A DNA stretch of 58,273 bases from Bondarzewia mesenterica. Taxonomy: Eukaryota; Basidiomycota; Agaricomycetes; Russulales; Bondarzewiaceae. The stretch is from NCBI GenBank assembly GCA_004802705.1, contig SGPL01000172.1, positions 1-58,273 of the forward strand, read 5' to 3'. Shown piece by piece: positions 45,934-57,600 of the stretch. The translations under genes and the position numbers were made by a program. Position 1 is the first letter of the stretch. Each line of letters starts with the position of its first letter. Under the pieces are notes generated by a model, which made no database searches, was not told the DNA's origin, and was given only the letters and a program-made list of their open reading frames with translations.

Positions 45934-48226
45934 ATGGCCATGCCATCCTTACTGTCTGCTGAGGGCTTCCTTGGCCTTGCTCTCGTCGCCTTTGCCGTGC
46001 ACAGAGTGTTGAAGGTAGGGAGGAGAGAACAAGGTCTCCCACCTGGGCCTCCTACCATTCCTATCCTCGGCAATCTTCATGTCTTTCCTCGGAGTTACGC
46101 CTATCGCCAGTACGTCTCAATTGTTACATCCTAATCATTTGTCTCTCAGCCATCTGCGCAGATTCACTGATTGGGCGAGGACATACGGCGGAATCATTTC
46201 TGTAAACCTCGAGCCATTTATGACTTCCCTGGTAAACAATCTACTGACATGCTATTTGAAGCTTAAGATCGGGGCCGAAACCATCATCGTAGTATCAGAT
46301 GCTCGCATCGCTCGGGAATTGATCGACCAGAAGAACGCCAACACGTCAGACCGCCCTACCAATTATTTGGCAACTTTGGTAACGGGCGGTAACCATGTCG
46401 CTCTTGCCAGATACTGTCAGTCACATCATTCTAATTAGCAGAACTATGGTGAGACGGGGATGACGTGTTGGCTATAGCTCCATTCTGGCGACGCAGTCGT
46501 AAGGTCATCCAGAGTTTCATGACGAAGGAGGCATGCGAACAGCACAAACCTATACAGGTGGCAGAAGCCACCCAGCTGATGTATGATCTCTTGATCGGAT
46601 CAGAGGTAAATTCAGCAATCTCTCTCTTCAAAAAGATAACGAATGATCCTGAAAAATATCATGCCATCCCTTCGCAGAGATTCTTAATGCATTTCCGGCG
46701 ATACACGACATCCGTCCTTACCTCGATCTTGACAGGGACTCGATTCCCAGATGCAACGAGTCCCTTCCTCGTCGAATTTGATAAAATGTTGACTGAGTGG
46801 GCAGAACTTCTGGCGCCCGGTTCACAATCGCCGGTCGATCTTCTACCATTTTGAAGTACGTCCCCGAGCGGTGGGCGTCGTGGAAGCGCATCTGCAAAGA
46901 AATCCGTCAAAAACAGGTCAAACTGTATGGTAGTCTCGTCGAGTCGTGCGAGCGTCGTCTGGCGCAGAACGTTAGAAACGGATGCGCGATGGAGACCATA
47001 CTCGACGTGAAGGAGAAGAATGAATTTGACCATGACCTCGTTCGGTGGGTGGTGCTGCCTTTCGCTATATATATCTGATACAAGGCCATCTCCTGACGAT
47101 CTGTAGAGGCATTTGTGGGACCATGATAGAAGGCGGGACCGATACGACATTCATTTTCTTACAGAGTCTGACCCTGATGCTTGTCGCCCATCCGGATATT
47201 CAAGCCAAGGCACACAAAGAAATCGACTCTGTGATAGGTTCGGAAAGATGTCCAACTCTGGAAGATTTTCAGAGTCTTCCGTACGTGCAATCCATCATCA
47301 GAGAGGTAGAACAGACGGATCAATAGAAGCTGCCTTTCACTGAGTACTATCGTCTCTCCCTTTTAGACTATCCGTTTCCGACCCATGTTTCCTCTGGGAT
47401 TGCCTCACTCCACGCTGGCGGATGAGCAGGTGAGCGTTGTCGTTGGTTGTAATACCTGTTCGATTTTTCAAGACGGAAATTTGAGGTCGACGGCTTTTTC
47501 ATTCCGAAAGGGTCCACTATCTTCTCGAATCAATGTGAGCTTAGACTAACGTTCAAGGTCGACGTCTTGCTGCTGACCTTACCTGTTTGCAAGGGGGCAT
47601 GTTCCATGATCCAGAGTTCTATGACGATCCAGAGGTTTTTCGGCCTCACCGGTTTTTGACCTCTGAATATGGTCAAAAACCTGGAGCCGATATTACTGGA
47701 CGTAGACACGATTTGCATTTTGGAGGAGGCAGAGTAAGTATTGCAGATGCAGTTCAGTGATCGTCAGTTATTTGACACTTACCTATCATGGTCCACAGCG
47801 CATCTGTCCCGGCACGCACTTGGCCAATACCTCCATGGTTCGTCGATCGTGATACAGTTTCCGTACTACTGCATCTTATGCGTCTGGTCACAGATACTCA
47901 CGACCATGAACATGCTATGGGCGTTCGAGTTCAAAGAGGCCGTCGATCCGATGACGAGTGCTCCAATCCCTGTGGACATCAACAACTATTCAAAGGTATG
48001 ATTTCCTTGCCCCATCGCACTCTACGACCTGCTGATGCGATGATTCATCTCTGCACAGGCCATTGTCGCAATACCTAATCCTTTCAGGTGCGATATCGTT
48101 GTGCGGAGTGAATCTCACGCGGCGCTCATCCGACAGGCGTTTGTCGCTTCACGGCCGGTGTTTGAGCAGTTTGAACACGAGTTGAGCGACGAGGATAAGG
48201 CATTCGTGCGCAACCAACAAGCGTGA
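45934..48226 (+). CDS. Cytochrome P450 monooxygenase
   Basis: A multi-exon gene of about 500 codons with about ten introns. It opens with a hydrophobic anchor (MAMPSLLSAEGFLGLALVAF) and the Pro-rich hinge GLPPGPPTIPILGNLHVF. The I-helix oxygen-binding motif is EGGTDTT, the K-helix ExxR is ETIR (formed across an intron), PERF is RPHRF, and the heme loop is FGGGR joined to RICPGTHLA with the Cys ligand. The end is LTTMNMLWAFEFKEAVDP, then a long conserved tail. All joins examined keep the frame, including DEQ joined to VDGFFIPKGST by a later acceptor. Architecture and the HLANTSM stretch resemble the O-methylsterigmatocystin-oxidoreductase-like P450s expanded in basidiomycetes. Substrate unknown. 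It sits between two halves of a broken ammonium transporter. Confidence 0.92.
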
Positions 48227-48544
48227 TTTTGTCTTTCTTTACGAGTCTTCAGGCAATCCCGGCCGAGTCTCTTTGTACGATTATTTGATTGTAAATTTGC
48301 AGTCCATCTGACCACAGGTTGACCAAATACAGCTGTTTTGAAGTGTCATGAACGCGTCGCGCGGCTGAAAAATCAACCCCCCCCCGGAAACAAAAGCTCA
48401 GAATAAAAGTCTGCTTGCAGCTCGGCCAAAAGGAGTCGCATGGACATGAAAGACTACGTAATGTTGGTCTGCTCAACGAGACGGAGGCGATGAGCACAAG
48501 AACGGGACGATTGGTGTGGAGCTCGCGGGGATAGTGCCTAAGGG
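48227..48544. other. P450 3' flank
   Basis: About 320 bp with a poly-C tract near 48370. No gene. The right border of the AMT interruption should lie here. Confidence 0.5.
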
Positions 48545-48640
48545 CTTACATGGATGCTCTGGGATTATCGGCTCCAGCGCGAGTGGCCCATCGTCGGCTC
48601 CTGCTCGGGCGCCGTCGCCGGTCTTATTGCTATCATTCAA
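48545..48640 (+). pseudogene. Ammonium transporter (Amt/Mep), fragment 2
   Basis: In one frame the segment reads LTWMLWDYRLQREWPIVGSC followed by SGAVAGLIAI. This is the Amt/Mep stretch that normally follows, by about 55 residues, the GKRRG at which fragment 1 stops. Same strand and order as fragment 1. The frame degenerates after LIAIIQVLS, and I cannot recognise the C-terminal third. Confidence 0.75.
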
Positions 48641-49311
48641 GTTCTATCTCCACTATGGCAATGCGCTCGACGGAAATAGAAGGGGGAGCCCAGTTCGATC
48701 GTGAAACTTTGGCATCCGAGGACGGCGACGTGGCCGTCCCGCTCCGCACAAAAGCGAAATGAAGACGAACCTGCTTCGGGTCGAACAACCCGACGACCCA
48801 CTCGCCTTTCCTTATCACGTCCCCTTGAACCTCGAATCCGCACTTGACCGCTCTTCCAACTGTACTCGCTCGAGCCAAAAAACGAAGCACTGCGAGCTGA
48901 TCATCACAGCTGCGTCTGTGTCGTCTAAGACGATCACTGCAAGTAAGTACATTGGTCGCGTACAAAGTCAATACACCTAGGTCCGTCTGAAGAACACTGG
49001 GCTCACCTCGCACTCATAAAATCTCGCGTGAGAACACGACGTTGTCAACAGAACACCTCGGCTGAGGGAGGCGCTGTAAAAGATATCGACACTCACTCAT
49101 GAGCACAAATGCATCGCACGAGTAAGTTCTGCCATGGACGATGGGCACAGCTTTATCGAAGGAAGGTTGCTTGTGCGAGCATTTTGAACCTGTGTACATC
49201 CGATCCAGATCCGATCGGTCGAGAAAGTGGTTTCAGCCACAACGTAAACAACACCACATTTTGTAATGGATCAGAGTCGACCTGAACTACCGACGTCCAC
49301 TCACCATCATC
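48641..49311. other. Region downstream of AMT fragment 2
   Basis: Open frames exist on both strands but none is recognised. It may contain eroded AMT C-terminal sequence. Confidence 0.4.
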
Positions 49312-49836
49312 ATGGCGACCAACATTCCGCCCCCTCTTCCGTCCCTCGGTGTCGTGCACGTCGACACTCTCGCAGCTGCCCTCGCCAAGCTCGGCATCCG
49401 CGTCCCAGCGGCCAAAGTTCTCGAGGCCATCAATGACGAGGAGGCAAAGAGACGCACGGAAGCCGCGTCCGGTGCGCCGAAACGAGCGGCCATGCTCGAA
49501 CGTGAGTTTGCCGTTGCTCTATTCCTCGACCAAGATTCAAATCTACTCACCGCGTCTGCGTCAGTGATCTCCGAAGCACCCAAGATTCCATCCGGTCCTT
49601 CCACAATCTCATACACGTCCACCTTCATCGAGCACCTGCCCACGCCCACGAATGTTGATCCTCAATCGAAAGCGCGCAGACGTCGTTTGGTGGCCATGGC
49701 TGAAGAAACTTTTCCCGCTGGTCAAAAGCCACCCAAGCCCTACACCGCTGCCTGGCTCATTGCAAACCCCCATGACGCAACGACGAATCCGGCATCCCAT
49801 TCGTGCAACCGCGAAACCTCTCCATGGCGAATCTGA
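49312..49836 (+). CDS. Hypothetical protein, 174 residues
   Basis: An uninterrupted frame beginning MATNIPPPLPSLGVVHVDTL, with an Ala/Lys/Glu-rich first half that looks helical (LAAALAKLGIRVPAAKVLEA) and a later basic stretch (SKARRRRLVAMAEE). No domain is recognised. Splice-like signals near 49502 (GTGAGT) and 49570 (TCAG) would remove an in-frame 69-nt intron. An overlapping frame on the other strand (49287-49649) is less protein-like but cannot be dismissed. Low confidence. Confidence 0.35.
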   Translation: MATNIPPPLPSLGVVHVDTLAAALAKLGIRVPAAKVLEAINDEEAKRRTEAASGAPKRAAMLEREFAVALFLDQDSNLLTASASVISEAPKIPSGPSTISYTSTFIEHLPTPTNVDPQSKARRRRLVAMAEETFPAGQKPPKPYTAAWLIANPHDATTNPASHSCNRETSPWRI

Positions 49837-50355
49837 CATGAGGCCAATCAATCGGTTTGAAAGGATACTGGTGCGCGAGTCTCCTGCGTTCTCAGCAGCT
49901 AGCTCGACCTTGTTGTGAGAGGCCGTGAGGCGTCCGGGATGGCTTTGATGGACGTCAAGTGACTGCTAATTATAGACAGTACCTCATAGGTGTTGAGCGG
50001 ACGTTCGAGCCACTTGTTTCTTTCCGAGAGAATTTACCGTACCGAATGGCAGCGCCTTTATCACTCTGGGGCCGCACGTCGGTCTTCCTCATCTCACGTG
50101 ATCGTCATGTTCACGTATGCTAGAGTCTTCGACATGCCCCGAGTCCCTCACGACGTCCTCTCCCCTTGCCAACAAAATGCGAGCACGGCGAGCGCGAAGA
50201 GGACGAGCCACACGGTAACATGTCAATACGGTCACGATCGGGTGGACGACGTGGAACCCGCGGATGCTGGTCCATCGGTCACGTCACAGTCAAGTCTCGG
50301 TCAGTCGGTCAAGGAGACGGGGGGAGGTCAACGCTCAGCCTATCGAACCAGCCGA

Positions 50356-50376
50356 GAAAGAAAGAAAGAAAGAAAG
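50356..50376. repeat. GAAA microsatellite
   Basis: About five tandem GAAA units in non-coding DNA. Confidence 0.85.
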
Positions 50377-50429
50377 CAGCCCATTCGTGAGTCGTGAACG
50401 TTGTCGTTGAAACGAAAGAAGAAGGGAAG

Positions 50430-50530
50430 AGCGCACGGTCGAGGATGTCGTGCAAGTGCTTGTGAAGCTTGAACCAGCATGGGAGGGCGCTCGCGGCGGG
50501 GGGTACCAGATTGTGCTGTGGAAGGCTTTG
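50430..50530 (-). pseudogene. Possible relic of a TDT/SLAC1 transporter
   Basis: The minus strand reads ALPCWFKLHKHLHDIL, followed by a GTGCGC donor-like site. The intact transporter nearby reads ALPYWFKVDKRLHAIL with a GTGCGT donor at the same place. Flanking exons of the family could not be found. Same strand as the intact gene, so an eroded tandem copy is likely. Confidence 0.45.
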
Positions 50531-52442
50531 TTGCTGGGGAGCATTGGGGAGGAGATGGGTAAAGGGAGAAATGGGCGAAAAAGAGAGAGATGGAAAACAA
50601 AACGTCAGAATCAGAATCACGCGGGATGAAAGACGACAAGGGGAGATGCATGGGACGTTACATCTCGCGTGCGCCGTACACCGGGTGGGGCTCGTGGGGA
50701 GCGATCACGGGTGGAGGGAAGGGAAGGATCGTGACGGGGTGGGTGGGTGTGGGAGACGGCGAGACGGCGGAACGGGCCGAACGCTGGAGGTCATAGTCGT
50801 CAGGATAGGGCGAAGGCGCGCGGGAGGTGCGACATGGCTGGCCAAGGACATGGATGGAAGACGTGTCCTGGACCGAGTCAAAGTGCGGGATCAGGAAACG
50901 GAGGGATGGCTGAAGGAAGGTATGCAGTAAAGAGAGTGACCAAGTGAAAACTCGAAGAAAAAAAGGGCTCGGCTAGCAGAGAGATGCACAGCGACTGGAA
51001 GGGCCTTTGTCGAAGGGCGGGCTATGACTTGAGTACGAGATGGGATCCAAGCCCGGCGGTCAAGGACTTGAGCCAAAAGCGCGCTCAGGACTGGCCAATG
51101 TTATATAACGAGCATCCGAGTGCCCCTGCACTGCAAAGCCATAGTGTTGTCGACGACGTCCAATGCCAAGCTCGAGTCGTTCACGACACAACCACTCTTC
51201 ATGATAAGATAGTCAAGGCGCTCGACCGCATTCTGGCGCCGCAGATAACTAGTTTACTTCGAAGCTGCGGAATGTCTAGTATCAAAGTCGGAACCCGAAC
51301 CCGAATCAATCAAATACAAAACAGAAAGGGAAAAGAAAGACGGGAGGCAAAAGAGCCCTCCCGCCCGATCTGGATTCTGGGATGATCGCCGCGAGCCCCG
51401 ATCTTGTCCAGATGGACAACCCAACGCATCCCAAGAAAGCTGGGTTCCGTCGAGAGACGCGCCCGGTTACCACGGCCGACGTTGGCCAGCGCAACGCATT
51501 CCGTGGCGACGACACGAACGGATGCGAATAACCATGATACAGGGCTTTATACCGGCGATCATCGACCATCGATCACCCTGCTCACCGGGGCCTTCTGCAA
51601 ACCTAGGCTGAGCGCTGGCGCTGAGATCTGACGCCGCTCGTCCGACTCCGAGTCCGCCGGGGGACATGCACGACGCACCGTGTCACTCTCGCACGGCGGG
51701 AAAAAAAAGCTCTTGCTCACTCCTTCCACGAACGTCCGAGCCCCCCGATCCCGATGCATTGCCTTTCTTCAAGCTTCAAAGTTCAGCAGACCTCGAAGCG
51801 ACACGGCCACTTTTGGCCAGCGCGATCGATCGGGTCTGTCCGATCCCACCCCCTCCGACGGACGCATACATGTACGTAGGGCACACGGCCGTCTCAACGT
51901 CCAGCATCCCCTCCAACGTCGCAGCACGGCACGTACCACAAATGCCCTCCCGACTCTCGAGTCAGTCGCGCCGCCACCCATGATCATGCTTCACCCATCA
52001 CTCGCCCAGCTGACTGCCAATGCCAATGCCACGCACCGCAGCTATATGCAGTCCCGCCTCGCCTCTCCCAGAACACGCGCGAAAAAAAAAAGCCATAGCC
52101 ATAGCATAACAGACCAAGCGACCCAAAACAAAACAAAAAAGTCAGTACGGACATATCATATGTACAGCACAGTGCGTGGGGAGGGAGCGTAAATACCCAA
52201 AACAAAAATGTCACGTCGTCTCGTGAAATCGACGCATCTAGGCGAACTTCTATATCTAAGTGGCGGCGTTCTAAAGAGCCGAGATCTAAGAAAGAGAGGA
52301 AAAGAGAAAAATGAAAACAAAAACAAAATGTGCATCCAGGTGTGAGATGATGGGAGAGGGATCGATCTTCTGGTTGTGTAAACGAGACGAGACGAGAGAG
52401 CGAAAACGTCGTGCAGTGCGCTTGACTCACGTCTTCGAGACC

Positions 52443-54683
52443 TCACACGACACCCACCACCTCCTCCTCTTCCTTCCTCTCCTCCTCCTCCACACCACAC
52501 ACCCTCTCCCTCTCCCTACGCGCGTGCCGTCCACGCACCTCGATCCCGCCCATCACGCCCTCCCTCACCACCTCCTCCCCTCCCGCCATCAAAATCTGTC
52601 CCCGCCAGAACGCGAGGCCCGTGAACGCCGCGAGCGCGAGCCACGCCAGGCACATCGCCGCNGTCATCGCCTCGTGCNCGTCGTAGAACCCCGGGATGTC
52701 CAGCGCGTCTCCGAGCACGTGCAGCATCGAGATCCAGCCGACTGCACCGAGCCAAACCAAACCAGTCAGTCAGTCCCCCTCTTCTCTCGTCTCTCGTTCT
52801 CTCTACGACAAAAAAAAGGAGGGAGACGTACCGTTCGGGAACGTCATCGCCCAACCTACGCCACGCCCCCCGGCCCAGTCAGTGATCAGATCCATACAAA
52901 AGAGAGAGGGGGGGAAGGGAGAAGGGAGGACGCACAGCCGAGTATAGCGTGCAGCCGCTTGTCCACCTTGAACCAGTACGGCAGCGCGCCGAACGCGAAC
53001 AGGAACACCGCGAGCCCGAAGAGCATCAACCCGCCCAGCACGCTCGCGTCGTACCACACTTCGCCCGCGAGCGGCGACACCAGTGCGTGTGCGGGCAGTC
53101 TGAATTATATACCGCGTCGGCTGTGAGGAAGGGAGGGAGGGAAAGGAGGGGGGGACGGGCGGACGTACATGATCTGCGCGTGCATCCCGAGCTTGAGCAG
53201 TGCGAGCCCCGTGAACCCCGGTGGGCCGGCGGCCACGAACGCGCCGTTGGCTTGATGACCGTCCAAGAACCCCGTCTGTCCGTTCGTTCATCGTTCATCG
53301 TTAATTTCAACGTCTCGCGTCTTCTTCATCCCCAACGCCAGAAGAAAAGAAAAGAAAAACGTGCGCACCGCCATGATCCTTCAAAAATCATTTTGGTGAG
53401 CAAAGCGGGGGGGGAGGGGGGGGGAGGAAGGGAGACAAACCGGTAAAAGTAGATGCAGATGTAGAAGAGCGTGACGAAGGAGCCGATGCCTTGGAAGAAG
53501 TAGCCGACGAAGAGGACGCCGAGGGCGTGCACGTCTGACGGGTCCATCACGTCGAGCACGTTGAACGCGACGACGCCCACGAGCATCTACTTGGCCATTC
53601 AGAAAATCTCAGCTGCGATTCTCCCCGGAGGGTGCAAAAGGAGGGGGGAGTGCTCGCCATTGGGAAGATCTGCCACGCCAGGACGGGAACAAAATAAAAA
53701 TAATAATAAGAAAAGATGAGGTTGGATTTTGCGGACGCGTGCATGGTGAGGAGGGAGACACGCACGAGGAAGGCCCATGCGGGCGTGAAATGAGACATGT
53801 CGTGTGGTTTGTTAAACCATATCATGAGCATCGGAAAGCATACAGAGAGGGAGAGGGCGACGTATACCCTGCCCGTCCGCGCGTCAGCCTGTTCCCCAAG
53901 CCACGAAGAACAAACAAAAAAAGGACGCGCACCAGAACAGGATGTAGACGAACCGCGGACCGGTGTGTCCCGGAGGGACGGCGAAGTGGATCGTGCCGAT
54001 GATGATCGTCGCGAACGACAACGCCTGCGGGCGGAGAACATGGTCGTGGGAAAGTTAAAGCGGGGATGGATGTGTGCGTTTATGTGTAGAGCGACGCACG
54101 AGCAGCGGGACGAAGATCCCGCGAGTGGGATCGGTGACGAGGCGTCGGGCCTGTCGTGGGTAGACTGCGCGTCACGGCGCACGTCAACCTCGGGATGATT
54201 CGAGGAGAGGAAGTACGCACGGAGGGCCTGAAGGAGGAGGGTGGACGCGTTGAGGACGAAGAGGGCCATGTTGATGAAGTAAAACACAGTCTGCAGGCGG
54301 GTGAGCGCGAGGGACTGGTGCTTGACCCCGGACAGGGTGACGTGCACGGCACCCGTGCCCATGCCTATCGGGAACTGCGAGACAGACAGACGGACAATGA
54401 GGAAACGCGTCGTGAAGGGATGGGAGGGAGCGGTGTGCTCACAGCTTGCCATGTCCAGCCGTGAATGCGTCTGGCGAGGACGTTGACGTGCACGCTCGGG
54501 GGCGGCTCGAGCCCGGCGAAACACGAGGACGGGTGGGGAAGACGGGGAAGGGGGACGGCTGGAGTCGAGGGCGGAGGAATCGGAAGTTGTGAGGGTGATG
54601 GTCGAGGCGCGGCTCATCCACGCGCCCGCGGGGATATGGTCGGGGCGCTGGAGGTCGGAAGGCGGTGGTGGTGGGTGATCCAT
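52443..54683 (-). CDS. TDT/SLAC1-family transporter (malate/sulfite-type)
   Basis: About nine short exons encode a ten-span transporter of the TehA/Mae1/Ssu1 (PF03595-type) family. It opens with a disordered N-terminus (MDHPPPPPSDLQRPDHIPAG), then the pre-TM1 helix ARRIHGWTWQA joined to FPIGMGTGAVHVTLSG. TM2 is VFYFINMALFVLNASTLLLQ, followed by ALSFATIIIGTIHFAVPPGH, then MLVGVVAFNVLDVM, then GVLFVGYFFQGIGSFVTLFY, then GFTGLALLKLGMHAQIM. The end is VLGGLMLFGLAVFLFAFGAL and VGWISMLHVLGDALDIPGFY, with a last span and an acidic tail. Relatives export dicarboxylates or sulfite, or conduct anions; the substrate here is open. The frame changes between the N-terminal exon and ARRIHGW (54540-54500), so an intron or an indel lies there. 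Two ambiguous bases (52662, 52678) fall in the last exon. Confidence 0.85.
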
Positions 54684-57600
54684 GAAAAGAACTCTGCTCT
54701 TTCAGGATATGCGGAAATCCAGTGGCTGGCAGAGGAGAGACGGGACGTTGAGGAGAGAGCATGGCCGAGGCGTATAAAAGAGAGAGAGGCATTGGCAAGG
54801 CAAGCAACGTTCGTGAGAGAAGAAGAGTGCCAAGCATCGAGCATCGAGGAAGCCTCGAGTACGTAACCCATTCACGTCATCGCACGCTCGATCTTTTTCC
54901 CGATCCTGTCGACCACGGAAGCTTCTGCCATGCACGACCCCGTCCTTGGCGCGTTCATCTCCGCGACCCCCTCGCTCGGATGGCAGTGTATTGTCGCGAT
55001 AAGCATCCGCCACCTTCCGTGCCATGTAAAAACTACCGACTGCCGGTTGCTCACACCCTCCCCTCTTGGCGTCGTCAAACAGCCTCATCCATGACCAACG
55101 GCTTGATCGCTTGTCGTCTTCTTACAAAACGTCCCATCGATCAGAACCATCGCACCGCACGGCAACATCCATCCTTCTAACAAGAAAAGCGAAGCGTCGT
55201 CCAATCCAATGCCCCGAAAAACACACGACGCTCGAGTCCTCGCATGCCGTAAAACGTAATCCTGACCCTCGTTGTAAACACCGAATCCGCTCGACCGATT
55301 CACAACATGGACATCACTTAAATTCCAATATCCCTCCCTATCTACATTCACCATCAAGAGCATTCGCCTGTCCCCCAAGACAAAGCCAGAACACGCCCCA
55401 AATATTCAAATACTCAAATACCCAACGAGTCCCTCCAAAAAAGATCAAAGATCAAAGAAGAGCGAAAGAGGAAAGACCGACACCGCAGCAAACGCACCCG
55501 CAGCCCTCGAAAATGATGGGCGTCCGCCGTTCCAATAAAAAGAAGGGTGACAACATCGCGACAACTGATGCATCAAAGAAGAGAAGCCACAAAGACCGGA
55601 ATGGAATGGAACAGATCCCGCGCGCCACGACGTGGACGCCCTTGATCCTCAAGATCCACGCGTTTCAATTGAAAAGACTCTCGCCCCCACGTGCGTCACG
55701 TCCCTTGTTCCTCACACAGAAGAATACCACCGCTCGCCGGGCGAGACAACTCAGCCCCTCGACAGAACAGAAATGAATTCGCGTACACAACAGTTCGACA
55801 TACCACGCCCTTCGCCTTCGCACGTTCCTTCATCGTCCATGCGGTATCGACGGCAGACTATAACAAAGACGTCTACGGACCACCCACCCACTTCCTGATA
55901 CCGCATCCGTACACGTCCTCGGGCGAAAGCGAAGCAGAGAGACAATTTGACGTATCCTGAATCGATACGCATCTGAACCGCCCGACGCATGTCAGAGAAA
56001 AGAAAGAAGAAAGATAGCGTTTCTCACCATCCGTTGGCTCCGTGCAGCACTAGTCAGAGTACCGCAAATCCTCCGGCCGCGATCGACGCGAGCCGCACAC
56101 ATCCGGGAGTGAAAATACTGTGGTACTGACACCACCACCACAGTCCATTCAAATCGAGGCAGTTATACAGGGGTGTTTATCGTGCCCAGAACCAGGCCAA
56201 GCACATGCACTCATGGAGTGCGTGCAACCGAACGAACGACGAGATGATAAAACCGAGGCGGTGCTTTTAGCGCTCCTCAGCGAAACTCCGAGCGAAACTC
56301 CGAGCGAAACTCCAAATCCCGCTCCCCCCCCNTTTTTTTTTTTCCTACCAATCCTGGAGCATCAAGACAGGAAAGAGAACCGCACGGTCGTCCAGACTTA
56401 CCAGACGCTATCCGCCTCTTGTCCTGAAGGGCGGCGCTCGTGGAAAAGCGAGCAGAGCACGACCGAGGGAATCACCAAAACCGAAAGAGAAAGAGCGGAG
56501 GTACGACGAAGGACCGTCGGTTGCGATTTGTGCCAACGTGCACGGCGTGTGCGTGTGCCAAAAGCCGATCCTGACTCCCTTTCGAGACATATCGACGGTG
56601 CAAATTCCATCCAGTCCACTTTGCCAACGACGTTGGCAGACAGCGGCGATACGGTCGACCGGACGCGCACATACAGTTGAGCGGGAGGAATGTCGACATG
56701 CTCCGGAACGCGACGGCAACAGATACGAAGGAAGATCATAGCCGTGGCGTGAAATTCGAGTCGCGCGGACGGTCTACGCGCAAGGTGGAGAGAGACGAAA
56801 TGCACAACGACCGGCAGACCGTATACGCCCGTCGCGCTCTTGACGAGCAAAGGCCGCACACCCCTCTGTTTTGCTCGCCGTTCACGTACAATCCAAACAC
56901 GACTGTCAATACACAGGGCCTTCGCTCTGCACTCGCAACCCCAGAGTGCAACCTCGAAAAGCGGTGTCGATGTCGACGTCCTGCTCAGGAGACGCGCGTT
57001 CGAGCTCGAAAGAGAAGACGCTGAGCAACGGCCTATGCACTCAGCTCGCGCTTACGGGAGGGCAAACTGGTTGAATACGAGAAGTCCAAGACACCGCCCT
57101 CTGACGACAACGAAAATCCAACACGCACCGCACCCGCACTCACCGTCTCCTGCCAGCCATCGGCCCTGTCTACCCTGACATACCCAATCCCACTCTAAGG
57201 GCCAATCCGCCCCTCCCCTTGCTCTGAGAGGCCCGCTTGTCAGACTCGTTGTCGTTGTGCCCTCATGATAGAAACGAAACGAAACCGCACGAATGGGAGC
57301 GTGAACGCGAAACTCACCTGCGTGGGGACCTCAAGGATCTCGAGAGATGGATCCATTTCGCATATACACACAATATGTGTACGCGCCTGCCGTGGATCTC
57401 CATCGCCCAAATGCGCATTGCGCACGGAGGCTCCCAGCTCCCTCATCCGGATTCCGCCCATAGCTGAAGAGGCTCGAGCCTCGGATCGGACGCGCGCAGC
57501 AAACGAGACGGTGCCAATGTGCGAACATCGTGTTTGTCCGACTCCCTCGAATCGTGTCGTGTCGTCGTGTGCTCCGTATAGCCAATAGTGCTCATCGTGG

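Larger units (their letters stand above)
49837..52442. other. Gene-poor region of about 2.6 kb
   Basis: Purine- and pyrimidine-biased, low-complexity sequence with a GAAA microsatellite (50356-50376). The only recognisable protein echo is the TDT-transporter relic at about 50430-50530. The right end is the 3' flank of the TDT gene. Confidence 0.5.

Noticed and set aside
46854..47450. Apparent frame breaks in the P450 suggesting a pseudogene
   Set aside because: All are explained by short introns; the DEQ to VDGFF join uses a later acceptor and restores the frame.
52311..53126. 271-codon plus-strand open frame
   Set aside because: Antisense to TDT transporter exons, whose membrane spans are clear on the minus strand.
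53400..53430. G-rich tract considered as a G-quadruplex or telomere-like repeat
   Set aside because: Irregular G runs inside a TDT intron; no telomeric unit and no periodicity.
55066..55776. 236-codon plus-strand open frame
   Set aside because: Begins at a non-ATG codon; Arg/Ser/Pro/Lys-rich low-complexity translation; no recognised motif.
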